The notes beneath the pieces were generated by a model that saw only the letters and a program-made list of their open reading frames with translations, was not told where the DNA came from and made no database searches. Shown in pieces: positions 16,252-26,482 of a DNA stretch of 64,000 bases; the first letter of the stretch is position 1, and each line of letters opens with the position of its first letter. This stretch comes from Andreprevotia sp. IGB-42 (GTDB lineage: Bacteria > Pseudomonadota > Gammaproteobacteria > Burkholderiales > Chitinibacteraceae). The stretch covers positions 62,001 through 126,000 of the forward strand of contig NZ_WXTX01000005.1 in NCBI RefSeq assembly GCF_009848685.1, read 5' to 3'. Both the position numbers and the translations under genes were made by a program.

Positions 16252-17733
16252 TCATCCGTGGCTTTTCAGCGCGAAGATGTGCGGGTGCCAGGGCGGTACA
16301 TCCAGGTACAGCCCGTGCGCCTGCAGATCTGCGCCATCCCGTTCGTAGCTGTTGTCGCCCAATAGATCTTCCAGCACCCAGTGCGTGTCGGCCATGCCGG
16401 GTAGCGGCAGTTGCACATAGCACTGGCCCTGCGTGGGCGCATAGTTCACGGCCACCAGCACATGGCGGCCGTTGGGGTTTTGCCAGGCAAACGCTACGAA
16501 ATGATCCCGGGTGTCGTTGCCCGCCCATGCGGGCGTGCATTCCAGCAGTTGCCATGCGCCATCGCGCACGGTCAGCCGCCGCAGTACCGCCAGCAACCGC
16601 GCGTAGAACGCTGCCAGATCCGCATCGGTGGCTTCTGCCGGTGCGCGTACCAGATGCGGGGAGATCCGCAGCGTGTGCCCCTCGAACTGGCCCTGATGGA
16701 AAAAGCGCAGCCCCGGCGCCAAATAGGTGATGACGGCGGCGGCCTGGTGTTGGCCCGGCGGGAAGGTGGCAGCAGCACGTGGCTCGTCGTGGTTTTCCAG
16801 GAAGCGGGCCATGCGGGCCTGGTAATCCAGCCCGGCGTGAAAGTGCTCGCGCACCGGTCGGGCGTGGCCGTCGTGCAGACGGTCGTACAGCCGTTTGTCA
16901 TAGGTGTAATCGAAGCCCTGCTGCTGGATATCCCATTCCCGGTCCCAATAGACTTCGGCCATGAAGGTGAAGTCCGGCTGGGTGCGCCGCACCACGGCAA
17001 TGGCGGCCGGCCAGAACGGCGGGGCGGCGATGCCCCAGGTGCGCTCGAACACATCCGGCAGCAGCAGCATGGCCATGTCGCAGCGCACGCCGTCGCATTG
17101 TGCGGCGATGTTTTCCAGCTCGCTGATCATGGCCTGTTGCAGCGCCGGGTTGCCGTAGTTGAGCTGCAGTGTATCGGGCCAGCCGTCGAAGTACGGGTCG
17201 CGCCCGTAGGCAAACACGCGCGGGCCTTGCGGGGTTTGCAGCCGGCAGTAGTTTTGCGGTGCGTTTGCCAGATCGTTGTCGCTACCCGGCACGAAGTAAT
17301 CCGGATGCGCGTTCACCCATGGGTGATCCGGCGCCATGTGGTTGGGCACGAAATCGAGCAGCAGTTTCAGCCCGCGCGCATGCAGCCGCTGCCGCAGCCG
17401 CGCCAGTGCACGCGGGCCGCCCAGGGCCTGATGGGCGGCATAGCGCTGGATGGCAAAGCCGGAGCCGGCGATATCATCGTCCCTCAGGTCTGGCAGCGTG
17501 TGTACAAACTCCTGCCGCCAGCCGGCGTTGGCACGGGAGACCGCTTGCGCAGCCGGGCCGGTCTGCCACACGCTCAGCAGCCAGATCCAGTCGAAGCCCA
17601 TGGTTGCCAACTGGTCCAGCGCGCTATCCGGGATGTCGTCCAGCGTGGCGGCCCTGTTCAGCGTGCGCCCCAGCACCGTCAGCCAGACGCGGGTATTGAT
17701 CTGGTACAGCGCGGGGTAGAGCGGGCTGGGCAT
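16252..17733 (-). CDS. Alpha-amylase family glycoside hydrolase (GH13)
   Basis: A 493-residue GH13 enzyme with all four conserved regions: DFVPNH (127-132), GVRCDMA with the nucleophile Asp219, FMAEVYWD with the acid/base Glu260, and FLENHDEPRA with His315-Asp316. It has no signal peptide, so it acts in the cytoplasm on alpha-glucans or a small alpha-glucoside. It lies 19 bases after a large GH63-like gene in the same operon. A late beta-sheet domain (residues 400-490) closes the chain. Trehalose, maltosyl or glucosyl-transfer chemistry is possible; sequence alone does not settle the substrate. Confidence 0.9.
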   Translation of the reverse strand: MPSPLYPALYQINTRVWLTVLGRTLNRAATLDDIPDSALDQLATMGFDWIWLLSVWQTGPAAQAVSRANAGWRQEFVHTLPDLRDDDIAGSGFAIQRYAAHQALGGPRALARLRQRLHARGLKLLLDFVPNHMAPDHPWVNAHPDYFVPGSDNDLANAPQNYCRLQTPQGPRVFAYGRDPYFDGWPDTLQLNYGNPALQQAMISELENIAAQCDGVRCDMAMLLLPDVFERTWGIAAPPFWPAAIAVVRRTQPDFTFMAEVYWDREWDIQQQGFDYTYDKRLYDRLHDGHARPVREHFHAGLDYQARMARFLENHDEPRAAATFPPGQHQAAAVITYLAPGLRFFHQGQFEGHTLRISPHLVRAPAEATDADLAAFYARLLAVLRRLTVRDGAWQLLECTPAWAGNDTRDHFVAFAWQNPNGRHVLVAVNYAPTQGQCYVQLPLPGMADTHWVLEDLLGDNSYERDGADLQAHGLYLDVPPWHPHIFALKSHG

Positions 17734-17752
17734 GCGTTCTCCTCGGGCGGGG

Positions 17753-20476
17753 TTACAGGCCCGCCTGCCCCTTGATGACTTTGCCCAGCATGTCCCCCCG
17801 ATCTGCGGTCAGCGCGGTGTCGGCATCCAGCCGGCCAAACAGGTTGAGCAGGGGCGCCACCAGCGCGGTCCAGCCCGTCTGGTGGCTGGCGCCCAGCCCG
17901 GCGCCGTTGTCGCCGTGGAAGTATTCGTAGAACAGGATCAGGTCGCGCCAGTGCGGATCGTTCTGGAAGGTATCGGCGCCGCCATACACCGGGCGCTGCC
18001 CCTGCTCGTTGCGCAGGAAGGTGCCTGTGAGCCGGCGTACCAGTTCTTCCGCCACCTGGAACAGCGTCATGTGCTGGCCGGAGCCCGTGGGGCATTCCAC
18101 GGTGAAGTCGTCGCCGTAGAACTGATACAGGTTGATCAGCGCGCGGATGATCAGCGTGTTGACCGGCATCCACACCGGCCCGCGCCAGTTGGAGTTACCG
18201 CCGAACATGCCGGTATTCGATTCGGCCGGCAGGTATTGCACCTTGTATTCCAGGCTGCCCACGTTGAATACGAAAGGGTTGTCCAGGTGATGGCGCGATA
18301 GCGAACGGATGCCATGCGGGCCGAGGAATTCGTTTTCGTCCAGCATGTAGCCCAGCACGCGCTGCAGCTTTTTCTTGCTGAGGATGGCCAGCAGGCGCCG
18401 CCCCTTGTAGCCGGTAAAGCCCTGATCGGTGGGGGCCACCTGCGCCATCAGCTCCGGATAGCGCTCCTGGAACTGGTGGATAAGCGCGGTCAGCTTGGGG
18501 TAGCGGGTGGCCAGATCGCCTTCGAACACCGTGGATACGCACAGCGGCAGCAGGCCTACCAGCGAGCGCACTTTCAGGCGCATGGCCTGGCCGTCGGGCA
18601 GGCGTAGCAGATCGTAGAAGAAGCCGTCTTCTTCATCCCACATTTCGTCATTGTTATCCCCCACGCGATCCATCGCATAGGTGATCCACAGGAAATGCTG
18701 GACGAACTTGAACGCGATTTCCTCATAGATGGGATCGTATTCAGTGAGGATGAGTGCGATTTCCAGCATGTTGTGGCAGTAGAACGCCATCCATGCGGTA
18801 CCGTCGGCCTGTTCCAGCGTGCCGCCGGTAGGCAGCGGTGCGCTGCGGTCGAAGATGCCGATATTGTCCAGCCCCAGGAAACCGCCGGCGAACACATTGC
18901 GCCCATCCGGATCCTTGCGGTTTACCCACCAGTTGAAGTTGGACACCAGCCCCTGGAACGAGCGCTCCAGAAAACGCAGGTCGGCGCGGCCCAGCTGGCT
19001 TTCGTACTTGTACAGCCATAGTGTGGCAAACGCGTGCACCGGCGGGTTCACATCGCTGAAATTCCATTCGTAGGCCGGAATCTGTCCGCTTGGATGGATG
19101 TACAGGTTGCGCAACATCAGCGTGAGCTGCTCTTTGGCAAAGTCGAAATCCACCAGCGCCAGCGAGATGGTATGGAAGGCCAGATCCCATGCGGCGTACC
19201 ACGGGTATTCCCATTTGTCCGGCATGGAAATCACGTCTGCATTGAGCATGTGAAACCATTCGGTGTTGCGCACGTTCAGCTGCCGGGATTCCAGCAGCGG
19301 GTGATGCTTGTGCTCGCGCAGCCAGCGGTCCAGATCGAAGTAATAGTACTGCTTGCCCCACAGCATGCCTGCCAGTGCCTGGCGGTGTACCAGCTGCTGG
19401 TCTGCACTGAGCGTGGCGGGGGTGATTTGCTGGTAGAACGCATCGGCATCGGCAACACGGGCTTTGAAGACTTTGGCGAAATCGGCAAAAGGGCGCTCGA
19501 TTTGCGTGGCGGAGAGGCGCAGCCGGATGGTGCTGCTGCCGTTGCCGGGTACTTCCAGCGCGTAGTGGGCGGCGGCCTTGGTGCCGCGCCTGTCCGGGTT
19601 GACCGCATCGTGCTGACCGCCGATCACGCGGGCATGGAACGCGTCTTTCACATAAGGCGTGTTGTTGGGCTGACCCCATAGCCGCTGGTTATTGCTTTCG
19701 TTCTCGGTGAACAGCAGCTCGGCCTTGCCGTCACAATACAGCCAGTATTCGCCCAGCGCATGGTGGGTAGCCTGAATGACGCCGGGGCCTGCTTCGCCCA
19801 GCACCGGCTTGCGGCCGTCGCCTCCCCACGACCAGGTATTGCGGAACCACAGCGTGGGCAGCACGCGCAGCCGCGCGGCTTCCGCCGCCCGGTTGTGGAT
19901 GGTGATGAGGATGCAGATATCGTCCGGCCCGCCCTTGGCGTATTCGACGAAGACATCGAAGTAGCGGTCATCGGCAAACACGCCGGTATCGAGCAGCTCG
20001 TATTCGAATTCTTCGCGCGTGCGGGCGCGGTTGGTTTCGATCAGATCCCGGTAGGGGAATTCGCGCTGCGGATACTTGTACAGATACTTCATGTACGAGT
20101 GAGTGGGCGTGCTGTCGACGTAGAAGTAGTATTCCTTCACGTCTTCGCCGTGGTTGGCCTCGCTGTTGGTCAGGCCGAACATGCGCTCTTTCAGGATGGG
20201 ATCGCGCTCGTTCCACAGCGCCAGTGCAAAGCACAGCTGCTGCTTGTCGTCGCAGATGCCGCCCATGCCGTCCTCACCCCACTTGTAGGCGCGCGAGCGG
20301 GATTGATCGTGGGTGAAGTAATTCCATGCGTCGCCGTTGTCGCTGTAATCCTCGCGCACCGTGCCCCATTGCCGCTCGCTCAGGTAGGGCCCCCATTTCT
20401 TCCAGGGCGTGCCTGCTTCACGTGCTTCGTTCAGGCGTTTCTGTTCGGCAACTTCGCGTGCGGCTGATCTGGGCAT
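17753..20476 (-). CDS. Large GH63-like (MGH1-type) glucosidase
   Basis: A 907-residue glycoside hydrolase. It begins with [22 protein letters not shown], the sequence that marks this bacterial GH63-like family. A beta-rich N-terminal domain (to about 330) leads into an alpha/alpha toroid with [30 protein letters not shown] and [13 protein letters not shown], the parts that hold the catalytic acids in related enzymes. It lacks a signal peptide. Relatives hydrolyse alpha-glucosides or mannosyl/glucosyl-glycerates. The start at 20476 fits the family; the frame is open to 20527. It leads a two-gene operon with the GH13 enzyme. Confidence 0.9.
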   Translation of the reverse strand: MPRSAAREVAEQKRLNEAREAGTPWKKWGPYLSERQWGTVREDYSDNGDAWNYFTHDQSRSRAYKWGEDGMGGICDDKQQLCFALALWNERDPILKERMFGLTNSEANHGEDVKEYYFYVDSTPTHSYMKYLYKYPQREFPYRDLIETNRARTREEFEYELLDTGVFADDRYFDVFVEYAKGGPDDICILITIHNRAAEAARLRVLPTLWFRNTWSWGGDGRKPVLGEAGPGVIQATHHALGEYWLYCDGKAELLFTENESNNQRLWGQPNNTPYVKDAFHARVIGGQHDAVNPDRRGTKAAAHYALEVPGNGSSTIRLRLSATQIERPFADFAKVFKARVADADAFYQQITPATLSADQQLVHRQALAGMLWGKQYYYFDLDRWLREHKHHPLLESRQLNVRNTEWFHMLNADVISMPDKWEYPWYAAWDLAFHTISLALVDFDFAKEQLTLMLRNLYIHPSGQIPAYEWNFSDVNPPVHAFATLWLYKYESQLGRADLRFLERSFQGLVSNFNWWVNRKDPDGRNVFAGGFLGLDNIGIFDRSAPLPTGGTLEQADGTAWMAFYCHNMLEIALILTEYDPIYEEIAFKFVQHFLWITYAMDRVGDNNDEMWDEEDGFFYDLLRLPDGQAMRLKVRSLVGLLPLCVSTVFEGDLATRYPKLTALIHQFQERYPELMAQVAPTDQGFTGYKGRRLLAILSKKKLQRVLGYMLDENEFLGPHGIRSLSRHHLDNPFVFNVGSLEYKVQYLPAESNTGMFGGNSNWRGPVWMPVNTLIIRALINLYQFYGDDFTVECPTGSGQHMTLFQVAEELVRRLTGTFLRNEQGQRPVYGGADTFQNDPHWRDLILFYEYFHGDNGAGLGASHQTGWTALVAPLLNLFGRLDADTALTADRGDMLGKVIKGQAGL

Positions 20477-20789
20477 GGCGGCTTGCGCTCCGGGCGTGCG
20501 GGGGAAAAGGGGCCGCCGCGCGCGCATGGCTGCGTGTTGGCCGCTACTGGCTACCCATCCGTTCTATATGGGCATGTGGGGCAAATCAATCGAAACCAGC
20601 CTGAATGATGGCTTGCGGTAGCCTGGGCTGAAACGATACCGCTTTGTTTCGCGGCATTTGTGTAACTTTCGCTACGGCGTGAGCAGGCGCGGGCTGATGC
20701 CTGGAGTGCATACTGCCGACCCCGAAAGCTGGCGCTTTGGCATGCTGCTAGACTTCACTCAGCAGTCATATTCGTAAATTGGGGGTGCA

Positions 20790-21227
20790 ATGGCCAAAGC
20801 ATTAATCAGCTATCAAGACACTGCTTTGTGGGTCGATCCTGAAGTCTTGGCAGTGTGGTTAAGCACTGTGGCGCTGAATTTTGGCGTGCTCGAAAGCCCA
20901 GACCAAGCTTGGTTGGATGAGCTGCAGCATGAGTTTTTGGTTAGCAGGTGGTTTGCCGGGTCTAATACGTTGAGTATCAATTTTGACGACATATTGATCT
21001 GTGAAGTCATTGCCATCGCTCTTTATGCGGACTTTGCCCGGGTAGCCCGGATGTTCGAAGATATGGCGCCAACAATTCCGGGTGCGGTTTTTGATGTGCT
21101 TGGTTTCGAGCGCGGCTCGGTTTCCGATGATGCCGAAGTCTTTATCGACATCGGAAAGATATTCATGGAAATTTTTGAAAACGCGTTGCAACAGCAGCCT
21201 TGGCGTCAAAAGCCATTCTCCAATTAG
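20790..21227 (+). CDS. Protein of unknown function, DUF-like, acidic
   Basis: A 145-residue acidic protein with lower GC than its neighbours and GGGGG five bases before the ATG. Residues 15-60 and 100-140 are predicted helices, the second with many Phe and Glu residues. No signal, membrane segment or motif is visible. Composition and isolation suggest a recent arrival, and small acidic orphan proteins like this are often immunity or accessory factors, but nothing here proves that. Its stop overlaps the end of the convergent LysR gene by four bases. Confidence 0.6.
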   Translation: MAKALISYQDTALWVDPEVLAVWLSTVALNFGVLESPDQAWLDELQHEFLVSRWFAGSNTLSINFDDILICEVIAIALYADFARVARMFEDMAPTIPGAVFDVLGFERGSVSDDAEVFIDIGKIFMEIFENALQQQPWRQKPFSN

Positions 21228-22108
21228 TTTATGGCGGTTGAGCGGTTTACCGCCTGCGCCAGCAACCAGTCATGAAACAGTTGCATGGCCGGCGACAGTG
21301 CGCGTGTTTTTAGCCAGGTGAGCCAGTAGCTACCGGTGTGTACCTCGATGCTGAACGGGCTGACCAGCACGCTGCTTTGCAGCTCGCGGCTGAACATGCG
21401 CCGCGGGGCGAGCGCCACGCCGGCGCCTTGCGTGGCGGCTTCCACCATCAAGCGGGACGAATCGAACACCGGGCCATGCAGCGGCCATGCTGCCAGGCCG
21501 GCGGCGGCCAGCCATGCCGGCCATTCATCACTGCGGTAGGAGCGCAGCAGCGTTTCGCGGGCCAGATCGGCGGGTGTGGCCAGCCGGCGGGCGATCTGCG
21601 GCGTGCACAGCACCGTCAGCGGTGCATCCAGCAGGGCAGCATTGTGCGTGCCGGGCCAGTTTCCCTCGCCAAAGCGGATGGCGAAGTCGAGCCCTTCGGC
21701 CGCCAGGTCGACCAGGTTGTTGTTGGTCAGCAGGCGTAGCTCCACGAATGGATGCGCTTGGCGGAATGACTGCAGCCGCGGCATCAGCCAGCCCACGGCA
21801 AAGGTGCCCACCACGCCGACGGTAAGTACCTCGTGGAAGTGCCCGCCGGCAAACTGCTTGAGTACGTTTTCGATACGGCTGAACGCATCACTGAGCACCG
21901 GCAGCAGCGCGCGGCCTTCATCGGTCAGCCCCAACCCGCGTGGCAGGCGCTTGAACAGCACGCAGCCCAGCCGTTCTTCCAGTAGCCTTACCTGCTGGCT
22001 GACGGCGGCCTGCGTGACATTGAGCTCCTGCGCGGCGCGGGTGAAGCTCAGGTGCCGGGCCGAGGATTCGAAGGCGCGCAGCCCATTGAGCGGAAGGTAG
22101 GTTCGCAC
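21224..22108 (-). CDS. ampR: LysR family regulator, AmpR-like
   Basis: A 294-residue LysR-type regulator. The N-terminal winged helix is SFTRAAQELNVTQAAVSQQVRLLEERLGCVLFKRLPRGLGLT, almost the AmpR/GcvA consensus, with an effector-binding domain after residue 90. It is divergent from a class A beta-lactamase and separated from it by 126 bases, the classic ampR-bla arrangement in which peptidoglycan fragments turn the activator on. The GTG start at 22108 has AGG six bases upstream and gives the family's PLNGLRAFE opening; the longer frame overlaps the intergenic region. Confidence 0.88.
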   Translation of the reverse strand: MRTYLPLNGLRAFESSARHLSFTRAAQELNVTQAAVSQQVRLLEERLGCVLFKRLPRGLGLTDEGRALLPVLSDAFSRIENVLKQFAGGHFHEVLTVGVVGTFAVGWLMPRLQSFRQAHPFVELRLLTNNNLVDLAAEGLDFAIRFGEGNWPGTHNAALLDAPLTVLCTPQIARRLATPADLARETLLRSYRSDEWPAWLAAAGLAAWPLHGPVFDSSRLMVEAATQGAGVALAPRRMFSRELQSSVLVSPFSIEVHTGSYWLTWLKTRALSPAMQLFHDWLLAQAVNRSTAIN

Positions 22109-22234
22109 GCTGGCCTGCCAATAGATTTTCTTGGGTATGGTGGCAATTATTCTCGTTTGTGCCACCGCTGCAAAGGCCCGATAGTGCGGTAGCGGCCATG
22201 CCCGCCGCCGGATGACCATAGCGAGACCCACACG

Positions 22235-23146
22235 ATGACGCACTCCCCAAGCCGCCGTACCCTGTTGCTGGCTGCAGCCACGCTGCCGCTGGCCCTTGCC
22301 CTGAAAAACCGCGCCGTTGCCGCAACAGGTGATCCCGTCTCAGCGGGCACTGCGGCCGGTTCCGCGCCAGCACTGCTGGCCGCGCTGGAAAAGCAAGCGG
22401 GCGGGCGCCTGGGCGTCTGCGCGATCCATACCGCCGATGGCGTGCAGACCGGCTACCGCGTGGACGAGCGTTTTCCGTTCTGCAGTACCTTCAAGCTGAT
22501 GCTGGCCAGCGCAGTGCTGGCACGCAGCGTGCACGCCACCGGGCTGTTGCAGCAACGCATCCGCTATGGCAAGCGCGATTTGGTCAGCTATTCGCCCATC
22601 AGTGAAAAGCACCTCGGTGAGGGCATGACGGTGGCCGAGCTGTGCGCGGCCACCATCCAGTACAGCGATAATGCCGCCGCCAACCTGTTGATCCAGCTGC
22701 TGGGCGGGCCGGCGGCGGTGACGCGGTTTGCGCGCTCGATCGGCAACAACACCTTCCGGCTGGACCGCCGCGAAACCGCGCTCAACACCGCCATTCCCGG
22801 CGATGCACGCGATACTGTTACCCCGGCCGCCATGGCGCGCAGCGTGCAGGCGCTGGCATTGGGCAATGCATTGCCCGCAACGCAGCGCGAGCAACTGCAG
22901 GCCTGGCTGCGCGGCAATACCACCGGCGGCAAGCGCATCCTGGCGGGTGTACCCGCTGGCTGGGCGGTAGGCGACAAGACCGGCACCGGCGCCTACGGCA
23001 CCACCAACGATATCGGCGTGATCTGGCCGGCCAGCGGCGCCCCCATCGTGCTGGCGGTGTACTACACGCAGCACGGTGCCGATGCAAAGCCCAAGGATGA
23101 GGTGATTGCCGAGGCAACGCGCATTGTGGTGGCAGCGCTGGGGTGA
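22235..23146 (+). CDS. Class A beta-lactamase
   Basis: A 303-residue serine beta-lactamase. Catalytic motifs: Ser84-TF-Lys87, SDN 144-146, Glu180 in RRETALN (the Glu166 equivalent) and KTG 248-250. The N-terminus ([18 protein letters not shown]) is a Tat-like signal. It hydrolyses beta-lactams in the periplasm. Cys83, next to the active serine, corresponds to Ambler Cys69, but no Cys follows KTG as it does in carbapenemases such as KPC, so that disulfide is missing. The divergent AmpR-like gene suggests induction. Closest type by feel is the chromosomal, inducible L2-like group. Confidence 0.95.
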   Translation: MTHSPSRRTLLLAAATLPLALALKNRAVAATGDPVSAGTAAGSAPALLAALEKQAGGRLGVCAIHTADGVQTGYRVDERFPFCSTFKLMLASAVLARSVHATGLLQQRIRYGKRDLVSYSPISEKHLGEGMTVAELCAATIQYSDNAAANLLIQLLGGPAAVTRFARSIGNNTFRLDRRETALNTAIPGDARDTVTPAAMARSVQALALGNALPATQREQLQAWLRGNTTGGKRILAGVPAGWAVGDKTGTGAYGTTNDIGVIWPASGAPIVLAVYYTQHGADAKPKDEVIAEATRIVVAALG

Positions 23147-23284
23147 GTAGGCTCGGGATGGCGCCTGTTGGCAACACGCCGGGCTTTCTCGCCGGCCGGC
23201 TGGCCAGCCATCGCCTAAGATGAGCTGGCAACGGGCAAGGCAAGCAGGGCCCGATTTGCGCCCTCATCCCGACGAGTACCGCTC

Positions 23285-24238
23285 ATGCCCTTGCGTTTCC
23301 TTCCTGCCGGTTTGCTTTGCGCTGCCGCTGCATTGCCCGCAATGGCAGACCCGGCGCGGGATGCGGTGCGCGATGTGGTGGCAGGGGCTGATCTGGGCAA
23401 GGGCTATGCGCAGATCATCAACCTGGCATCCACGCCGGACATCAGTGCATCCCGCTACGTGGTGGATCAGGACGAAGGGAATTTCACGCTGGAAGTGGCG
23501 CAGGTGCCGTACGAGGCCAAGCTGCTCAGCCTGACGCCGGATACGGATATCAACTGGCGGTTAGCGGGTGGTTATCTGCAGCTTGCCCAGGACGTTTTGC
23601 TGGATGACCTGCCCGCTAGCGGGCAGAACATCGACAGCAAATGGTCTGCCTATAGCGTAACGGGTGGCCTGGTGGCGCGAATCAACCTGGGCAACGGCTT
23701 TACCTTGCTGCCGGCGCTGGATTTCGGGGTTGCGCAGCTGGATAACAAGGCACAGTACGGCGCTGCCGCCAGTGCATTGCGGCCCCAGCTGGATGGTTTG
23801 CTGCTCAACTGGCAGACCAAGGCATGGTTGATTACGCCCAGCGTGGGCGTGCAGTGGCAAGGGGCGGATACCGTGCACCGCACCCGTATCGGCGGCCATG
23901 TGGCACGATCGTGGATCAACAGCTTCGATGAATCAGACCCGCAATTGCGTTTTCGTGAAACCGCCAATGTCTATTCCGTACATGCCGAGTACGCAGCGCC
24001 ACTGGGCATGCAGCTAGCCAGCCGCCCGCTCGATTGGGTGGTGCTGGGCAGCTATGCCGGTTTCTTTGGTGCGGACCGCGATGCGATGGGTTTGCAGGCG
24101 ATCGCCGAGCTGGGCCTGGCGCTGGAAGTGCCACTGGCCGGAAATGACTCCGCCAGCGACCGTGTGCGTGTGGGCGCCAGCTATCTGTTCGGGCCCAATG
24201 GCAAAGGCTGGACGCTGGGTTTGGGCTTGCAGTACTGA
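23285..24238 (+). CDS. Outer-membrane beta-barrel protein, solitary autotransporter-like
   Basis: A 317-residue protein with a signal peptide (about 21 residues, ending ALPAMA). The mature part is made of alternating amphipathic strands with Tyr, Trp and Gly at turns, and it ends GWTLGLGLQY, with the terminal aromatic residue needed for Bam-dependent insertion. It matches the solitary outer-membrane autotransporter-like beta-domain group, which lacks a passenger domain. GAG seven bases before ATG is the ribosome site. Function is unknown; a structural or porin-like role in the outer membrane is likely. Confidence 0.8.
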   Translation: MPLRFLPAGLLCAAAALPAMADPARDAVRDVVAGADLGKGYAQIINLASTPDISASRYVVDQDEGNFTLEVAQVPYEAKLLSLTPDTDINWRLAGGYLQLAQDVLLDDLPASGQNIDSKWSAYSVTGGLVARINLGNGFTLLPALDFGVAQLDNKAQYGAAASALRPQLDGLLLNWQTKAWLITPSVGVQWQGADTVHRTRIGGHVARSWINSFDESDPQLRFRETANVYSVHAEYAAPLGMQLASRPLDWVVLGSYAGFFGADRDAMGLQAIAELGLALEVPLAGNDSASDRVRVGASYLFGPNGKGWTLGLGLQY

Positions 24239-24332
24239 GCATGGCAACGTCGCGACGGCATCAGCGCCAGGCCGGGTGCCCGCAAGGCCATGCCTTTTTC
24301 AGGGCCAGATCGTTTTCAGAAGCCGCTCATAT

Positions 24333-24974
24333 TCAGGACCAGATGGCCTTGGTGCGCCGCAGCCATTCTGCCCGCTCGGCAAGCCCGATGGTGCCGCCGT
24401 TGATGGCGCGGGTGACCTTGTTGAGGTTGTCTGCATCGGCCAGTGCATTGCAGTCTTTTTTCACCCACGCCGCTGCGGCCACGGCCAGGCACCATTGCGT
24501 GCTGATCACTTCATCCGGCACGGTGACGAAATCGGGTGCATCGGGGATCAATACGCGCAGGTTCTGCGTGGCGGTGCTGTAGCTTTCCCGGCCGGTGAGT
24601 TGCAGCAGGCCGCGGCCACGGAAGACATACCCGTCGTCCGGCTCGCAATTGCCCATGCGCCCGCCGTATACCTCGTTGGCCAGCTTCTGCTGATTGTGCG
24701 CGTATTCCTGTGGGTCCAGCGGGCCCTTGGGGGCAAAGCGCGTTGGCCATACCTTGGGCAGCCGTTCCGGACTGTAGTTGAGGCTTTCGAACTGCACGCT
24801 CAGCCCTACCGATTCATGCAGCACTTGCGCCATGAAATGGGCCAGCCGCAACGCATTGGCACTGATGCCGCTCTGGTCGAGAATGGCCTGGCCGCTTTCA
24901 AATGCCTCCCGGTAACTGGAGCGTGCATTCGGGGCCAGTGTAGCCAATTGGGATAGGTCGATAGACAGGGGCAT
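24333..24974 (-). CDS. GH19-like lysozyme/chitinase
   Basis: A 213-residue enzyme with the GH19/lysozyme-like core: HFMAQVLHES with the candidate catalytic Glu54, then YVFRGRGLLQLTGRESY, the signature of GH19 endolysins and chitinases, and a second acid in the loop after LPKVWP. Related phage and bacterial proteins cleave peptidoglycan or chitin. There is no signal peptide. AAGGA seven bases upstream is the ribosome site. It stands alone, with no holin or other lysis gene, so a moved phage gene or a chitin-degrading enzyme are both possible. Confidence 0.85.
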   Translation of the reverse strand: MPLSIDLSQLATLAPNARSSYREAFESGQAILDQSGISANALRLAHFMAQVLHESVGLSVQFESLNYSPERLPKVWPTRFAPKGPLDPQEYAHNQQKLANEVYGGRMGNCEPDDGYVFRGRGLLQLTGRESYSTATQNLRVLIPDAPDFVTVPDEVISTQWCLAVAAAAWVKKDCNALADADNLNKVTRAINGGTIGLAERAEWLRRTKAIWS

Positions 24975-25164
24975 GAGGGCTTCCTTGGGTATCCAGGCTG
25001 ATTTTTATGTATTGGTCATATTAATCATGCTTTGATGAAAGGCAAGCCGCGGCAGGGCGGTGCATGAATGTGCTTGCCCGTTGCGGGCGCCGATTTTTAC
25101 CTTGCATGCAGCGGGGCAGGCATGCCGAAATGGCTGCATTAACGTCATCCATCAAAGGCCGCGC

Positions 25165-25776
25165 ATGGACCCACGCATTGAACAAGCCCGCCGCCTGCTG
25201 GCGATTGCCCAGACTGGCGAGCACTACGCGCGCGATCCGTTTGATGTGCTGCGTTATCAGGAAATCACCGATATCGCGCATGCACAGCTGGCGGCATTGG
25301 CCGATCTGGAAAGCGCCGAAGTGGCGCGGCTGTTTGCACCGGAAGCGGGCTATGCCAACCCCAAGCTGGATGTGCGTTGCGCGGTGTTCAATGCCGCGGG
25401 CCAGATGTTGCTGGTGCGTGAGGCCGCCGAGGGGCTGTGGGCATTGCCCGGCGGCTGGGCCGATGTGGGCGCCACCCCGGCCGAATGTGCTGCGCGCGAA
25501 GTGCGGGAGGAAAGCGGCTACACGGTGCGCATCACCCGGTTGCTGGCGCTTTGGGACATGCGCTTGCATCCGCACCCCGAGCAGTTGTTCCATATCTGGA
25601 AGCTGATCTTTCTTGGTGAGGTGATTGCCAGTGGTGAAGGCGATGGTGTGGAAACCGATGGCGCCGGTTTCTTTGCGCTGGATGCGCTGCCGCCATTATC
25701 AGAAGGCCGCATCCTGCCGCAGCAATTGCAGCAGCTGGATGCGTTGCGCCGCGGGGGCGGCATGGTATTTGATTGA
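25165..25776 (+). CDS. Nudix hydrolase
   Basis: A 203-residue Nudix protein. The Nudix box GWADVGATPAECAAREVREESGY carries the G-x5-E-x7-R-E-x-x-E-E-x-G spacing. An N-terminal helical domain (residues 1-55: RIEQARRLLAIAQTG, then RDPFDVLRYQEITDIA) matches the NUDIX_N extension found in ADP-ribose and nucleotide-sugar pyrophosphatases. It should hydrolyse a nucleoside-diphosphate derivative. ATG 25165 has AAAGG seven bases upstream; the frame open to 25060 lacks one. Its stop codon overlaps the start of a palindromic repeat. Confidence 0.9.
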   Translation: MDPRIEQARRLLAIAQTGEHYARDPFDVLRYQEITDIAHAQLAALADLESAEVARLFAPEAGYANPKLDVRCAVFNAAGQMLLVREAAEGLWALPGGWADVGATPAECAAREVREESGYTVRITRLLALWDMRLHPHPEQLFHIWKLIFLGEVIASGEGDGVETDGAGFFALDALPPLSEGRILPQQLQQLDALRRGGGMVFD

Positions 25777-25830
25777 GAGCCGCCTGACAAAACTCTGCCA
25801 GCCGCAACCTGGCGGGTTGGTCAGCGGCTC
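25777..25830. repeat. Short palindromic repeat, second copy
   Basis: Left arm GAGCCGCCTGACAAAACTC from 25777 pairs with the right arm ending GGTCAGCGGCTC at 25830, with CTGCCAG/CTGGCGG inside. It is a near-complete imperfect palindrome of about 54 bases. Like the larger element at 9594-9779, it starts at the stop codon of the gene before it, where both share TGAGAGCCGC. Confidence 0.65.
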
Positions 25831-25880
25831 CAGACCAGGCAGATGCGCTGATGCTTTACCGCCCGCACAAGGAGATCATC

Positions 25881-26327
25881 ATGTTCATGCGTGCATTGCT
25901 GGCCTTCCTGGCGCTACCCGGCCTGGTGGCATTTGCCGTGCCCGCGCTGTGGTTGTGGCGTGCGGGCGAATGGCGGCTGGATCAGCCTTTCGGCTTGCTG
26001 CCCCTGTTGCTGGGGACCGGCATGCTGTTGGGGTGTGTGCGGGATTTTTATACTGCCGGCAAAGGCACGCTGGCGCCGTGGGCACCGCCGCAGCATCTGG
26101 TGGAAGTGGGGCTGTACCGCTATAGCCGCAATCCGATGTATGTATCCGTGGCGCTGATCCTGATCGGCTGGAGCGTGGCGTTCACCTTTGCCGGCCTGGC
26201 GTGGTACACATTGCTGGTGGTGGCTGCCTTCCACCTGCGCGTGGTGTATGGCGAGGAACCCTGGCTGGCGCGCACGCATGGTGCGGATTGGCAGGCTTAC
26301 GCGGTGCGTGTACGGCGCTGGCTGTAG
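25881..26327 (+). CDS. Isoprenylcysteine carboxyl methyltransferase-family membrane protein
   Basis: A 148-residue membrane protein with four hydrophobic segments and the YRYSRNPMYVSV motif plus the C-terminal EEPWLARTHGADWQAYAVRVRRWL, both typical of the ICMT/phospholipid methyltransferase superfamily. It probably binds S-adenosylmethionine at the inner membrane and methylates a lipid or small molecule. AAGGAG six bases before ATG 25881 decides the start; the longer frame from 25851 has no site. Substrate unknown. Confidence 0.88.
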   Translation: MFMRALLAFLALPGLVAFAVPALWLWRAGEWRLDQPFGLLPLLLGTGMLLGCVRDFYTAGKGTLAPWAPPQHLVEVGLYRYSRNPMYVSVALILIGWSVAFTFAGLAWYTLLVVAAFHLRVVYGEEPWLARTHGADWQAYAVRVRRWL

Positions 26328-26482
26328 TGGCGGCTTGCCAACGCAGCGGTCCGGCGCGGGCAGATTACCCCGGTAGTTCAATCAACACGGTACAGGTTTG
26401 CGCTTTTGCCTGCGCGGCCGCCAGGCGCTGCCGTTGCCTGCCAGGAGAAAACGGTCTGCATTGCAGGCGGGTTACCGGCAGA

